Part shown: positions 46,125-58,468 of the stretch, piece by piece
How the letters are laid out: every line of letters begins with the position of its first letter
Numbering within the stretch: position 1 is the first letter of the stretch
Assembly (NCBI GenBank): GCA_030686995.1
Contig: CM060709.1
Coordinates: 269,768,913 to 269,832,912, forward strand
DNA length: 64,000 bases
Origin: Artemisia argyi
Lineage: Eukaryota > Streptophyta > Magnoliopsida > Asterales > Asteraceae
Reading direction: 5' to 3'
Made by a program: the position numbers and the translations under genes
The notes under the pieces: model-generated
What the model was told of the DNA's origin: nothing
Seen by the model: the letters and a program-made list of their open reading frames with translations, nothing else
Database searches by the model: none

Positions 46125-48094
46125 ATGTATCCGACTTGTGTTAAGTGTGGAGAACCTTTCTTTGAAGGGTTGTGTGTTTGGTGTACGTGCGAGCAATGTG
46201 GTAGTAATATTCGTGATGGAGTTTGTTGGTTTTGTAATTCTCACACGTATGTTCAAAGATCGTTCAACAATCCTTCAAACATTTCTGATTACCCTCCAAC
46301 ACCACCGCCGCCTCCGTTCACTTGTTTTAATTGTGGAAATCCCTCCGATGAAGGAGTACCTTGTGGACAATGTTTTTGTAAACAATGTGGATACACCAAT
46401 TGTATGTGCTACGCCCCGAGTGTTGAAACGTCTTACGCTTACGATACGAGCTTTGATAATTATCCTCAAAATGATTTCAATCTTCCTTCTCAAAACTCTT
46501 ATGAGCAAGAACAGTATTTTAATGGTGGTTCATTCCAAAATTCATCAAATTTTGAACATTGTAGGGGATCGTTTGAAAATTTTTATTATGAACCGAATTA
46601 ATGTTACGATTCTCATGGTTTTAACCAACCCCCACAAACTACCGACAAGTTTCAAGTTCCGGATGAATTTATTGATGAAATAAAATCCCTTATCGAGATG
46701 GTACGAGTGTAGACTCCCGATCCTCATGAGAAATCCATAGAAGAATTACTTGCCGAGGAAAAAGCATCCAATTTTCGAAAGTCTTTTATTTATGACGATG
46801 ATAACTCCATGATTACGATCAATCTTTTCCCTCAAAGAGCACCCCTCTTTCCTCCCGTAGAACCCGAAGGCTCTCTAAAAATGGGGGACGAGCATCTAAA
46901 CACTATTCCGGCAATGGAATCGGACGAATTCAAAAAGTCTAGTGTTGAGAACCTCGTCCCAATCCCAAGTGAGTCCGGGGAAATTTCTAACGGTGATTCT
47001 GAAATTGTTGAAAATGATCATCTTGATATATCTGAAGATATTCCCGACTCTTCCCGTCCTTCTCTCACACCAGTTGAGGGAAGTGACCCCTTTTTGGAAG
47101 TTGTCGATATTTCTCTTAATGATTCTATTTCGACTGAGATTGTTACGCCGTCAGATCCTTTGGAGCCCGAGCTCAAGGATTCTTTACCCGATTTTGTGAA
47201 ACATGATACAGCTGAGGAGTGTGAGTTACCTCCTCTTGACAATTCGATTGATCCTGATGAGATGTTCTCCAATTCTAACAACGATGATTTTTATCTTATG
47301 GGGACATTGAATATGTTGAAGAATTACCTTCTGAGCTTGTCAGCTTGGAAGAAGAGAATGATGAATATATTGAAATGGAAATACAAGATGATGCACTTCG
47401 TGAAAAATTATTTAATATCAATCTTCTCTTTTCTAAGATCGAGGCATTGAAAGATCCTCCGACTTCTTCATTTCATATCCCCGATATGGATAGTGATTTC
47501 TTACCCGAGCTTGAAATTTTTCGATTTGCAGAGACGAGTAGTGGCAGTCCCACTATTCATGCTGATATCTCTCTTCCGGATTATGAGCTTTTTGACTTTG
47601 CAATCGATTCTGAACTTATTTTGAGTGATGTTTCCGATAATCCATCACGTGACCCTCTTTTAGAGGATGTCGATCTATTTCTTGCTGCGGATGACTCGAT
47701 ACCACCGGGTATTAAGAATGACGAGAATGTTCTTCAACGAAATGTTCTTGAAGAAATCAATAATGATGATTTACTTTCTAAAGCCGATTCATTTATCTTC
47801 GATTTTCCTTCTTCTCTTCCACCCGCGAAACCACCGGATGTAGATTGTGAATCCGATACGGATAAAGATATTTTTGGAGTAGTGGATGAGATTTCAGAAC
47901 ATGATGATCCTGTGCTTGATATTTTGCCCACCCAACCCACCCGAGATTCAGAATTTGACTTTGCATTTGTCATCCGAGTGTTTCACCCATTCTTTCCTTA
48001 TCCTATCATTTCTTCACTTTTACACTCCACCGGGAGTGAGGATACCGTTTTTGACCCCGGCATTTCCGTTTCTCATGTCGGGTGTCCGTTCTAA
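46125..48094 (+). pseudogene. LARD ORF copy B: cysteine-rich plus acidic protein, broken
   Basis: The best copy for seeing the ancestral layout. From ATG 46125 the cysteine-rich part (two clusters of CxxC pairs, about residues 4-40 and 64-98) and the acidic part lie in the same frame. They are separated only by TAA at 46599 and TAG near 46710, the latter made by a deletion of about 21 bp. A 1-base deletion near 47290 then shifts the frame, and the C-terminal part is open at 47345-48094. Since copy A is broken at other points, one frame of about 650-670 codons can be inferred for the ancestor. It occupies the place of gag in a normal element but has no gag-like domain known to me, and no pol follows. 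Confidence 0.75.
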
Positions 48095-48311
48095 TTGCTT
48101 CCCCATGATTAAGTAAATTCGGGGCGAGTCTAAGCTACACAACTCGATAATAAACAAGCGCTTCGTGGGAGGCACCCCTTGCTTATCCATTTATCTTCTT
48201 AAGAATTCTTATTTCTAACAAGTTACGTGAGGAGGGCTACCTCTTCCATTTTCGTGTTTTGTGCTTGTTGTTATTTGTGAATGTCCAGGATTTGCCCGAA
48301 GTATAGAGACT
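48095..48311 (+). other. 3' untranslated part of LARD copy B before the Athila-type insertion
   Basis: It contains the second example of the GCTTCGTGGGAGGCACCCC hairpin (48163-48180), 68 bases after the ORF stop, and ends with the left target duplication AGACT (48307-48311). Confidence 0.75.
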
Positions 48312-50031
48312 TGATAACGCTCAAAGTTAACATCTTTTTATAAGCGTTATTAGTGTTTTTGTGTATGTTATTTGGTTGTTTTTATATGCTTTTGCCACTA
48401 AATCGTATCAAAGTATGTTTTTGTAGCATATGTAGCCAAATGTAGGAAAAATGGAGAAAAAGTGAAAAAAATGAAGTATATGCGATTATACGAAGATTCC
48501 CAAGTTCAAAAGTCCAATCTGTGAAGCATTTCATAAAGAGAACCTAAGTTTTGTCATCTCAAAGTTCCAAGTTTAGAGTTAATAAAGTTTGGATAGTGCA
48601 TAAAGAACTACACAAGGAAAAGTCAAAGTCCAATGCAACCAGAATCTACCTTCCGATCGGATAGCCATAATGACCACATCCATCCGATCGATATCAACCC
48701 GCAACCGATCGGATGGTCATATCTGCCTATTTATATCAACTTTTGTGCACGAATCTTGGTTTTTTGTCCCATGGTTCTAGGCTCTTCTTAGTGTCTTGAT
48801 GTCCAAGTTTCAGTATTTAAGTCCCTATTCATTACAAGGAGTATTTGACAAGCCAAAAAGGACCCCAAGAGTACACAATAAGAGACACCATTGAAGAGAT
48901 CATTTACACACATTACTACTCTTAATTATTATCATCATTTAGCTCTCAAAGAAGGAAAATTCGTGCAGAAAGAACCAGGAACTTTGGCGGACCAAGGAAG
49001 CAACATTTTGAGGCCAAAAATCTCAAGAAATCATCACCAATACTTAGGTTATCAATACCTTGTCATTTGTTATCAATTACAAAGCATTGTAAGACTTATA
49101 ACCATGGATTCTAATGTTAAATATTCTGAGTTTATTTGCATGTTTGCTATGAGTGGCTAGTAGTCTTTTTACACTTGTTTTGATGATGTTTTATGCTTAG
49201 TGATAGTTGTGATTGTGATAACATGTTTTAATTCAATTTCAAGTCAATCCTAAGAACCAATTGTACCTTAAGTTTCATCATGACATTTGTTGAGTCAAAG
49301 TTAACTAATTGATAATAGTTTCAAGGGTCGAAAGATTTGTTATTATTCAACTAGTTATAATCATTTGTCTATGAATGATTGTTTTTCACCATAATTATTC
49401 TTGGCTAAACAAAGAAACAGGAAGTATGATTGTAATGAGAATGCTTTTATAACATCAAATCGGATTGTTTGTAAACCTTTAGTTGGACGAAAGTTTAGAT
49501 GTTTATAAACAATTGTAACCTTTTTGTCTATGAATGGGTTACCTTTTGTAATGAACATTTCCTAAGAGTATTTGATTTGTAGTAAGAGTTTGTTCTTGTG
49601 TTTAAGACATTCACCATACCTTATGAACCTTGGATGGATCTTGAATTGACTGGTTTACACCTAAAGCTTGTTGTTATGAACTAAAATCTTGACGAAGGTT
49701 TAACTTTTAGAAACCATAGATTAGACCACCATCTAATTATCACAACCAACATGTTATTAAAAGTTATCACAATCATGTGTGTCATTAAGTAGAAAACTAG
49801 TCTAAACAAGTGTAGTTTTTATATTATTGAATTTGCTTATTATCTTATTTGCGTACATTAGAGATTTATTTTTAGACTTATATTTTGATTCACTCACAAA
49901 TCCTTGCGAACGATCCCGACTTACCATCATATCTTGCTATAACGGACGAGTACACTTGCTCGTATGTGTTGTTTCTAGATTTGGTAATTCACCCTTATAA
50001 ATTTAAAACTTGCATAATAAAACGCACATCA
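48312..50031 (+). repeat. 5' LTR of the Athila-type element
   Basis: 1,720 bp. It contains palindromic CCGATCGG words within 48650-48715. The 89-codon frame at 48891-49160 is also open in the 3' LTR, but there are no other signs of coding. Confidence 0.93.
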
Positions 50032-50037
50032 AGTTTT

Positions 50038-50055
50038 TGGCGCCGCTGCCGGGGA
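50038..50055 (+). promoter_or_regulatory. primer-binding site of the Athila-type element
   Basis: TGGCGCCGCTGCCGGGGA, six bases after the LTR end. Confidence 0.92.
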
Positions 50056-50328
50056 TTTTGATTGTGTTTCCTTTAAGTTTTAAAAGTCCGTTTCTTTTCG
50101 TGTTCATTTTCTAAAAAAAAAAGAAAAAAAAAATTCAGTAGCATCCAACCGATCGGATAGACATCCAACCGATCGGTTTTCCCAGTTTTTCCAAGTTTTT
50201 TAATTTTACCGTAGCATCCATCCGATCGGTTTGTTATCCAACCGATTTGGATAGAGTTTTCTGTTTTCAAAAATTTTATTTTCTTGTTCTTTTGTTTAGG
50301 TAATTGACTCGATTCTCTTGGTAGTTGT
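50056..50328 (+). other. leader of the Athila-type element with CCGATCGG palindromes
   Basis: Untranslated leader with an A-run (50113-50132) and a cluster of ATCCAACCGATCGGAT-like palindromes (50140-50250). Confidence 0.75.
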
Positions 50329-52078
50329 ATGAACACTCGTTCTACTACTAAAAAGCTCTGTTGTAAAAATCGGTCCAGGCGGCCGATTAATCCCCGCATA
50401 ATCGCTGATCGCTCAATAAGCGCCTTGATTTATCATAATCGGCCTATTTAATCGTTTTGGTCAAAGATCGCTTAAAAATCGGTCAACAAACCGATTAATC
50501 GGATAAAATCGGTCTAATCAGATTAATCAGACAAAATTGCTTAAAAATCAATCAACAAAATCACATAAAAATCAGTAGAAATTGCTTAAAAATGGGACCA
50601 GAAACCGATTAATCGGACAAAATCAGTCAAAGATCGCTTAAAAATAGTCAACAAACCGAGTAATATCTATGTTTGACTTTAAACTTTGAAGAATTATATA
50701 TTATGTTTATATTTGAACACTTGAAATATTTGAACTTTGATGCATTATGCTTATCGCATACATAAATATAATATAATATCTAAAATTACAATTTTGTGCA
50801 TAAATATTCCAATCCGATTAATCCCCGCTTAACCGATTAATCGCTAGGCCCTACCCAACTGCCTCACTAGCGCCTAGCAATTTTTATAACCTTGCTAAAA
50901 AGCTTAGTACACCTTTATCCGATCCTGAAAGTTTGTTTCGTAAGAAGAGATCTTCATCTATTCTTAATTGGTTTGATAATCTTTCCGAAGAACATCCGAT
51001 TTCAGATCTTTTTAAACCAATACCCATGGCTGACGATCAACCCATGTGGGCTGCCAATCGAACCGTAGCACCTACTCCTGGAGCTGCTATTGTTGTCGCT
51101 GACCTTGGTGAAAACTTTACCGTTAAAGGTCACCATCTTTCTATGATCAAAGACCGTCAATTTGATGGCCGTTCGCGGGCCGATCCGCATAAACACATTG
51201 CCAAATTCATTGAAATTTGTGGCATGTTTCGTTATGGAAATACCGATGTCGATGCTATTAAGCTCCAACTTTTTCCATCATCACTCGCCGGAGATGCCAA
51301 AGTATGGTATAACGAATTAACCCCAGGAACTATTAATACTTGGGAGGAGATGAGGCAAGCTTTTGTAAGCTGATTCTTTCCACCTGCCATGTATGATAGA
51401 CTAATGGGAGAAATCCGTGTTTTTTCACAAAATCCTAATGAATCTCTTGTTGAAGCTTGGCTTCACATGAAAGATTTGCTTCGAAGTTGTCATTGTAATA
51501 ATTTAGGACGAGGAACAATAATCCAAATCTTTTATCATGGTCTTGATGAAGCATCCCAAACAATCCTTCATGCCGGAGGAATTTTTCTTTACAAAACACC
51601 TAATGAGGCATATCAACTTCTTGAAGATCGAGTACTCCTTAAACTCAATTGGTCAAAAGATTCCAAAACCAAACCCCTACGGAAAACCGTTGCTTTTTCC
51701 GAAAGTTCAGATAATTCGAAACTCATGGATAAAATAGAAGCCTTGTCTTCTAAAATCGACTCGCAATACAAAGATATAAAAGGAGAAATGAAAGAAATGC
51801 GAGATGGCTGTAATAATTGTGGAGGAAATCACATATCATCCGAGTGTGATGACCAACCTATGAATGGACCCAACGAAGGGGAAGCCAATTATGTCCAAGG
51901 AGGATATCGTGGAGGAGGTTTTCGTGGTAATTATTACGGAAGAAGTTCTGGAAATTGGCAAGACCGCCAACAAAGGGATAACAACCGTGATTTTCAACCC
52001 CGAACAGACAACCCAAACCCACCAAATTCCGATAAAAAGGAAGAATCTGATTTCGAAAAAATAAGCGAGATTTCGTAA
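50329..52078 (+). pseudogene. gag: Athila-type gag, split by a MITE and one stop
   Basis: The likely start is ATG 50329. Nine codons later the frame meets the MITE, whose insertion plus duplicated target (547 bp) shifts the frame exactly to that of the open frame at 50933. The core gag blocks are GQFDGRSRADPHKHI-like near 51150 and AKVWYNELTPGTINTWEEM near 51295. A TGA at 51371-51373 breaks the frame, which then runs to 52078. A CNNCGGNHISSEC knuckle-like motif lies at about 51810. A frameshift near 52070 separates gag from protease. Confidence 0.87.
50358..50894. mobile_element. Mutator-like MITE, 537 bp, 10-bp target duplication
   Basis: A perfect direct repeat CTAAAAAGCT flanks it (50348-50357 and 50895-50904). 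The ends are imperfect inverted repeats (left TTGTAAAAATCGG-CCAGGCGGCC, right reading in antisense GTTATAAAAATTGCTAGGCGC). The interior is full of repeated CCGATTAATCGG and AAAATCGGTCAACAAA words. A 9-10 bp duplication points to the Mutator superfamily. No coding capacity. Confidence 0.87.
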
Positions 52079-53418
52079 CTGCTCAAAGAACTACAAATGA
52101 GTTTGTAAAAACTCAATTTTTCAATCTCAAAACCAAAGTTGAGCAAGGTCAGAAAAATCATCAAGCTTCTATCCAGGATCTTGAACAAAAATTTGGTAGA
52201 CTTTCTGATCAATTTTCTTCTCGAATTCCTGGTACATTACCAAGTAACACCCAATCCAATCCAAAACCATCTGGATCAAACGATAAGAATTATCGTCCAC
52301 CACAAAACAGAAATGAGCATATCAATGTTGTATTCACTCGAAGTGGTCTTTCATATGATCCACCACCCGTTCCTACCGATAATACTATTATTCAAGATGA
52401 GGAGGAGGAAGAAGCTGAAGAAGAACCAACCGAAACACCAACCAAAGAAAATACCGTTCCACCAATAAAACCTTATACACCAAAAATACCATATCCACAA
52501 GCCCTAAGAAAAGAGAAAAGAGAAGAGCGAAATAAGAAGTTTATAGAGATGATCAAAGAAGTTAGAATTAACGTACCCGTCGTTGATGTTCTAGCTGGAA
52601 TGCCCAATTATGGGAAATTTCTGAAAGAACTTCTTAATAATCGAAACAAGTTGGAACAAATTTCCGCTACCGTTCTCAATGAAGAATGCTCTGCTATCAT
52701 TCAAAACAAAATTCCACCAAAACTAAGAGATCCCGGAAGTTTTCTTATACCATGTACATTAGTAAACAACATCACATGCGATGCTTTAGCTGATTTAGGT
52801 GCAAGTATCAATTTGATGCCCTATTCGTTGTATTCTAAACTTTCCATCAATACATTGAAACCTACTAAGATGAGTATAAGATTAGCCAACCATACATACC
52901 AATATCCTGTTGGGGTTGCTGAAAATATGCTTGTTCAAGTTGGTAAATTTGTTTTTCATGTGGATTTTGTCATCTTAGAAATGGAGGAAGATAGTCGAGT
53001 ACCCTTAATCTTAGGAAGACCTTTCTTAAACACTGCTGACACCATGATTAAAGTCAAAGGCAGAGAACTCAATCTTGGAGTAGGAGAAGATCGAATCACA
53101 TTATTAATCGATAAAGCAATGAAATATCCGAATTCCAGTGATGACACATGCTATAACATCGATGTAATTGATGAAGTCACTGAAGAAGAATTGGATGCAT
53201 TACTTGACAATTCGAAACCATTCATGACTACTTCAGAAAAGATCAGTGAAACAGATTCTGATAAAGAATTTGAGGAATTCATGGAAGTAAAATTAGAAGA
53301 AAAAGAAGAAGATAAATTTAAAGATATCACTGAAAAAGATCAAATAAAAATCAAATCATCTCTAGAAGAACCACCCAATGATTTGGAACTCAAACCCCTT
53401 CCCAATAATCTCGAATAA
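52079..53418 (+). pseudogene. pol: Athila-type protease region
   Basis: The frame is open from about 52080 to a TAA at 53416-53418. After an acidic, proline-rich linker (52380-52490) the aspartic protease has an intact DLGAS motif (52792-52806) and the flap/C-terminal block VPLILGRPFL near 53005. The end of the domain is a Glu/Lys-rich stretch. Confidence 0.88.
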
Positions 53419-54735
53419 GCCTACTTAGAAGAAAATTCACTTCTTCCAGTAGTCATATTGTCGTTGCTCGAAACAAATCAAAAAGAAAGACTCGTTTCTG
53501 TTCTTAAGAAGCATAAACGCGCTTTTGCGTGGAAAACTTCTGATATTCCAGGAATTAGTCTAGATTTTTACAAACACAAAATCAATTGTGAAGAAGGTAC
53601 TAAAACCGTTGTAGAAAGACAACGTTGACTCAACCCCAATATGAAAGAAGTTGTTAAGAAGGAAATCATCAAACTTCTTGACGCAGGAATTATTTATCCC
53701 ATCGAGGATAGCCCATGGGTGAGTCCAGTTCATTGTGTTCCAAAGAAAGGAGGAATGACTGTAGTGACCAACGAAAGGAATGAATTAGTTCCAACTAGAA
53801 CTGTCACTGGATGGCGAGTATGTATTGATTACAAAAAGCTTAACAAAGCCACCAGAAAAGATCATTTTCCTTTACCGTTCATGGATCAGATGCTCGAAAG
53901 ATTGACAGGAAACAAATACTTTTGCTTCCTTGATGGTTTTTCGGGATATTTCCAAATTCCTATCGATCCAGCTGATCAAGAGAAAACCACATTTACATGT
54001 CCTTTTGGAACCTACGCTTACCGGCTTATGCCCTTTGGTCTGTGTAATGCACCTGCAACTTTTCAAAGGTGTATGATAGCAATATTTCAAGACATGCTTG
54101 AGACATCTATGGAAGTTTTCATGGATGACTTTTCAGTTTTTGGTGATTCTTTTGAAACTTGTCTTTCCAATCTCGATAAAATGCTTGAGAGATGTGAAGC
54201 TGCACATCTAGTTCTTAATTGGGAAAAATGTCATTTCATGGTAACTGAAGGAATTGTGTTAGGACACAAGATATCAAGTTCAGGAATGAAAGTAGACAAA
54301 GCTAAAATAGATTTTATCACCAAATTACCACCATCAACTAACGTTAAAGGCGTTAGAAGTTTTCTAGGACATGCCGGTTTTTACCGCCGATTTATCAAAG
54401 ATTTTTCAAAAATATCACGTCCTATGACTAAACTTTTAGAAAAAGATTATGTATTTGATTTCAATGCTGACTGCATTAAAGCTTTCGAAACATTGAAAAG
54501 TCAATTGACTAGTGCTCCAATTATGGTTGCACCTAATTGGTCACTACCATTTGAACTTATGTGTGATGCAAGCGATTTCGCTGTAGGAGCTGTTTTAGGA
54601 CAACGTGAAGGAAGACATTTTCGTCCTATACACTTCGCCAGTAAAACACTCAGCAATGCTCAACAAAACTATACGGTTAAGGAAAAGGAATTATTAGCCA
54701 TAGTTTTTGCATTCGACAAATTCTGATCTTATCTC
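53419..54735 (+). pseudogene. pol: Athila-type reverse transcriptase and start of RNase H
   Basis: In the same frame as the protease, with a TGA at 53626-53628 just before the RT core and a TGA at 54724-54726 just after the start of RNase H. The RT core is otherwise intact: WRVCIDYKKLNKAT near 53812, GFSGYFQIPI near 53937, the catalytic FMDD (54118-54129) and the LGH/FLGHAGFYRRF block near 54360. RNase H begins near 54540 (CDASDFAVGAVL). Confidence 0.92.
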
Positions 54736-56414
54736 GTGCTTTCAAAAATGATAGTTTTTACAGATCATTCCACACTAAAATTTCTTTTTACCAAACAAGA
54801 TGCAAAACCGCGTCTTATCAGACGGATTTTACTACTGCAAGAATTCGATATCGGAATAAAAGACAAGAAAGGAGCAAAAAATCTTGCAGCTCATCATTTG
54901 TCACGTCTCGAGAATCTGAATTTGGAAGAATTAAAAGAAAATGAAATTAACGATTATTTTCCAGAAGAAACTCTCATGACGATAGATAAAGATGATGATG
55001 AGGAAGTACCATGGTTTGCAGATTACGCAAACTATCTTGTAGGAGATATTCTTAAAAAAGGGATGAGTCACTACCAATGTAGTAAGTTCTTTTCAGAACT
55101 AAAACACTGTTATTGGGAGAAACCTTACCTTTTTAAAATGTGCAAGGATGGAATGATACGAAGATGTGTTTCGGGTGCCGAAACAAGAAAAATTCTTGAT
55201 GAATGTCATCATGGCCTAACTGGGGGATATTATGGTCCTTCCACTACAGCTAGAAAAGTTTTTGATGTTGGATTCTATTGGCCTACAATTTTCAAAGAAG
55301 CATATACTCTCGTTCAAAACTGCGATGCGTGCCAAAAATCCGGTAACCTTTCTCGAAGAGACGAAATGCCTCAAAAGAGCATTCAAGTCTACGAAATATT
55401 CGACATTTGGGGAATTGATTTTATGGGACCCTTCCCTAAATTTCCAAATGGGTTAAAGCTGAAGCTCTTCCTACTAATGATGCACGAGTTGTTGTCAACT
55501 TTCTCAAAAAGCTTTTTGCTCGCTATGGAATTCCTAAAGCTTTAATAAGTGATAGAGGATCCCATTTCTATAATAAACAAATGGAGAAAGTAATGAAACG
55601 ATATGGAGTTCATCATCGTTTTGCTACAGCTTATCATCCACAAACTAGTGGTCAAGTCGAAAATACCAATAGAGCTATAAAAAGAATACTTGAAAGAACG
55701 GTTAAGGACAATCCTTCCATTTGGTTAAGGAAATTAGATGACACTCTATGGGCATTTCGTACGGCATATAAGAAACCAATTGGTACAACACCATACAGAC
55801 TCTTGTATGGGAAAACATGTCATCTACCGTTCGAACTTGAGCACCGTGCTTAATGGGCACTAAGAAGCTGTAATCCTGATCTAAAAATAGCTGGAGAAAA
55901 GAGATTTTTGCAATTGCATGAACTCGATGAGTTAAGACTTCAAGCTTATGAGAAATCCAAGCTATACAAAGCAAGAACCAAAGCTTACCATGATAGAAAG
56001 CTGAGAATTCGAAAATAATTCAAAACTGGAGATAAAGTTCTGCTCTTTAATATGAAATACAAGTTTAAAGCTCCAAAACTCAAGCCAAAATGGTTTGGAC
56101 CATATGTAGTGAAACATGGATTTCCATCAGGTTATGTTGAACTTTATGACAAACATGGTGGAAGTTTCATTGTAAATGGGCACCGAATTAAACTCTATTA
56201 TGATAAAGAGCAATTAAACGTTATTTCTAATGAAGAGATTCCATCCGAAATTGAATATGAAGCTATCACATTCATGGCTCCACACAAGGGAATGGTTCCT
56301 TGGGCACACAATAATGGTTTTATCTATGATGCTCTTCCTAGAGCATGGGAAAAAGTTACATTGGAAAACATAGATGAAACAGGGGAGGGAATTGTGATAA
56401 GAAATGTGTTGTAA
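54736..56414 (+). pseudogene. pol: Athila-type RNase H end and integrase
   Basis: RNase H ends with FTDHSTLKFL. The integrase zinc domain is recognisable (ECHHGLTGGYYGPS, then CDACQKSGN). The catalytic core keeps [17 protein letters not shown] and QVENTNRA, thus the three acidic residues, but about 20 codons are missing near 55455, where the frame also shifts. Two more stops follow (TAA 55851-55853, TAA near 56016). The C-terminal region is open from 56052 to 56414. Confidence 0.9.
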
Positions 56415-56492
56415 ATCCCTAAAAGGAAATATAACACTACAACTACATAATCTATTCGAAGTTTGAGTCCGGCTGAGCACTCGTTAATAAAA

Positions 56493-56516
56493 CATGTGCT
56501 TCTCGGGAGGTAACCC
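56493..56516 (+). other. post-pol hairpin GCTTCTCGGGAGGTAACCCG, Athila-type
   Basis: About 80 bases after the pol stop. CGGG pairs with CCCG around AGGTAA. Same word and same position relative to the last ORF as in both LARD copies. Confidence 0.68.
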
Positions 56517-58443
56517 GTGTGTTTATTTTTAATTTATTTTTCAGTATCTACACCCCAAAGTTTTACCACTTGGTCAAACTTAAGTGTGGGGATGTGCCAC
56601 TAATTTGAATAAAATTGCAATGCTTTTTGTTTATTTGTTTTTGTTTCTAATAATGCAGGTGTTGATTGCAAGAAACAGAAGATTGGATAGGAAGATAAAA
56701 CCAGATATCATGGTTTATTTTCTCATTTTCCCTACTTTCATACTTTTAAGTTCGTTTATCACATTGAGGACAATGCTTAACTTTAGTGTGGGGGGGGTGA
56801 GTAGGTAAAATAAGAAATTAAGTCTAATATCGATTTAATTTCTAAATTTTGTTTGTCCTTATAATCTAGTTGTTTTCACACTTTTAGGAGTAATTTATCA
56901 GAATAACTGGATTTATCCACTGGAAAAATTAGTAATTTTGAAAGAATTGAGATGTGTCCCGATTAATATTGCAATCCACTTTTGGATCGATAACATTTGC
57001 TAGCACACATTATAACCCTTTCCACTAAATTGTGAGGATTTTAGCCTGTTCATATCTAGCATACATCTTATATGCTCGAGTCTTTTCTTATGATTGTGCC
57101 GGTGATTTTATTTATTCTAGAACTTGTACTTGTAAATCATTACGAGACCGTTGTGAGATTACATATTTGTAATATAAGTATACATACGTGATAAGAGGCA
57201 ACCTTAGGATTTTAACCAAATAGCCTTCCTTATTGATTTTTAGCTAGTCACATTGATTAGTTAATTTCCAATTTTTAACCCTTTTGTTAGCGTTCATCTT
57301 TAACGCTAGATACCCTTAGTTACACCCTCTGAGCCATCCTTTTCGTTTTTGTTACATCCAGAAAAATACAAAAATATTTTACACTTTAAACCTTAGCCTA
57401 ACCCTTTGTCAAAGTCTAAATGGTGGGTTGCTAGTTGCTTGGTATGTTGGATTGTTTTTTATGATTATTAGTTAGCCACACTTCACCAATCATGTGTGTG
57501 CCATTCCGACAAAGACGGAGACTGCAGCTTCTTATTTGTATTTTTGTGGTGATGCTTATGCGAAGTGTGGGGGAGATTTATTTGTAAAAAAAATAATAAA
57601 AAAAATAAAAATAAAATAAATGAGAATAAGTCATCGCAACTATAAGGTGACAATTATAGCAAATGTGCTATATGTGAAGATGAAGTTATGTGATATGTTG
57701 TTAGCCGATGTGCTAAGTATGAAGAATATTGTTATGGCGAATCGATGTATCTATATGTGGTATTTGAAGAAGAAAGATTGTAACTATAATCATTTTTGGG
57801 TTTGCGGTTTGTTGGTGACTAGCAACAATGAGACTTAGACTTTACTTTATTTTTCTTTTAAAACTAATTTCATAAATATTCCCATGCCATATCCCTACCC
57901 TTACCAAATTACTTTATCTCTATGGATATTGTAATGGCTTTGTGAGAATATCAAGTGCATGAATATTGTAGTGACCATCCGATTTTTGAGTAATCAAGAA
58001 TTCGCGCCAGCAATCTATTATTTTTTTGTATGAGATGTTTGAACATAAGCCTGGTACAACCCGAAGCCTTAACGTTACAACCTGAATAAAAGACCTCTTT
58101 GATATGTAGACTTGGTGCTTACGCCATTGCGGTGTAGATTTGTTTCTTGTACAAGCCTATGGTAATAATTAGATCATGACTGAGCAATGAGTGTGATTTA
58201 TCATATACGCTACCCCTTATATGAGTGTTATGAGTGAATTATATCTTATTCTTCTTTCGTGAGGTGTTTTAGAAATGTTAATCAAGCAAGAAAATCATTG
58301 GGTATTGTCAAACATCTCGGTTTTTTTTCACCACTAAAGCTTAAAAATGATGAATCTTATCTTGTACTTGTACTTGGTGGATTTGCATCACATTTTTCTA
58401 ATCATTCTGGGTTACCATGTGGATATTTAGTTTTCTTCTAGAT
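56517..58443 (+). other. post-pol region of the Athila-type element
   Basis: About 1.9 kb without a long frame. Small frames (56584-56808, 57620-57838, 58259-58441) show no domains. In Athila elements this part can hold an env-like gene; none remains here. Two GTGTGGGGG tracts lie at 56789-56798 and 57559-57570, and a third ends the region (58469-58478). Confidence 0.65.
56762..56775 (+). other. AGGA-loop hairpin with G-rich tract, Athila-type, internal
   Basis: CATTG-AGGA-CAATG, a 5-bp stem, followed by GTGTGGGGGGGG 14 bases later. It lies about 270 bases after the GCTTC hairpin, compared with about 300 bases in both LARD copies. Confidence 0.75.
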
Positions 58444-58461
58444 TTGCTTGAGGACAAGCAA
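58444..58461 (+). other. AGGA-loop hairpin before the 3' LTR, Athila-type
   Basis: TTGCTTG-AGGA-CAAGCAA, a 7-bp stem with the same loop as the internal site but different arm sequence. GTGTGGGGGATT follows and touches the 3' LTR. Confidence 0.82.
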
Positions 58462-58468
58462 AGTTTAA

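Noticed and set aside
57620..57838. Remnant env-like gene of the Athila-type element
   Set aside because: 72 codons with no membrane segment or similarity to neighbours; not enough evidence.
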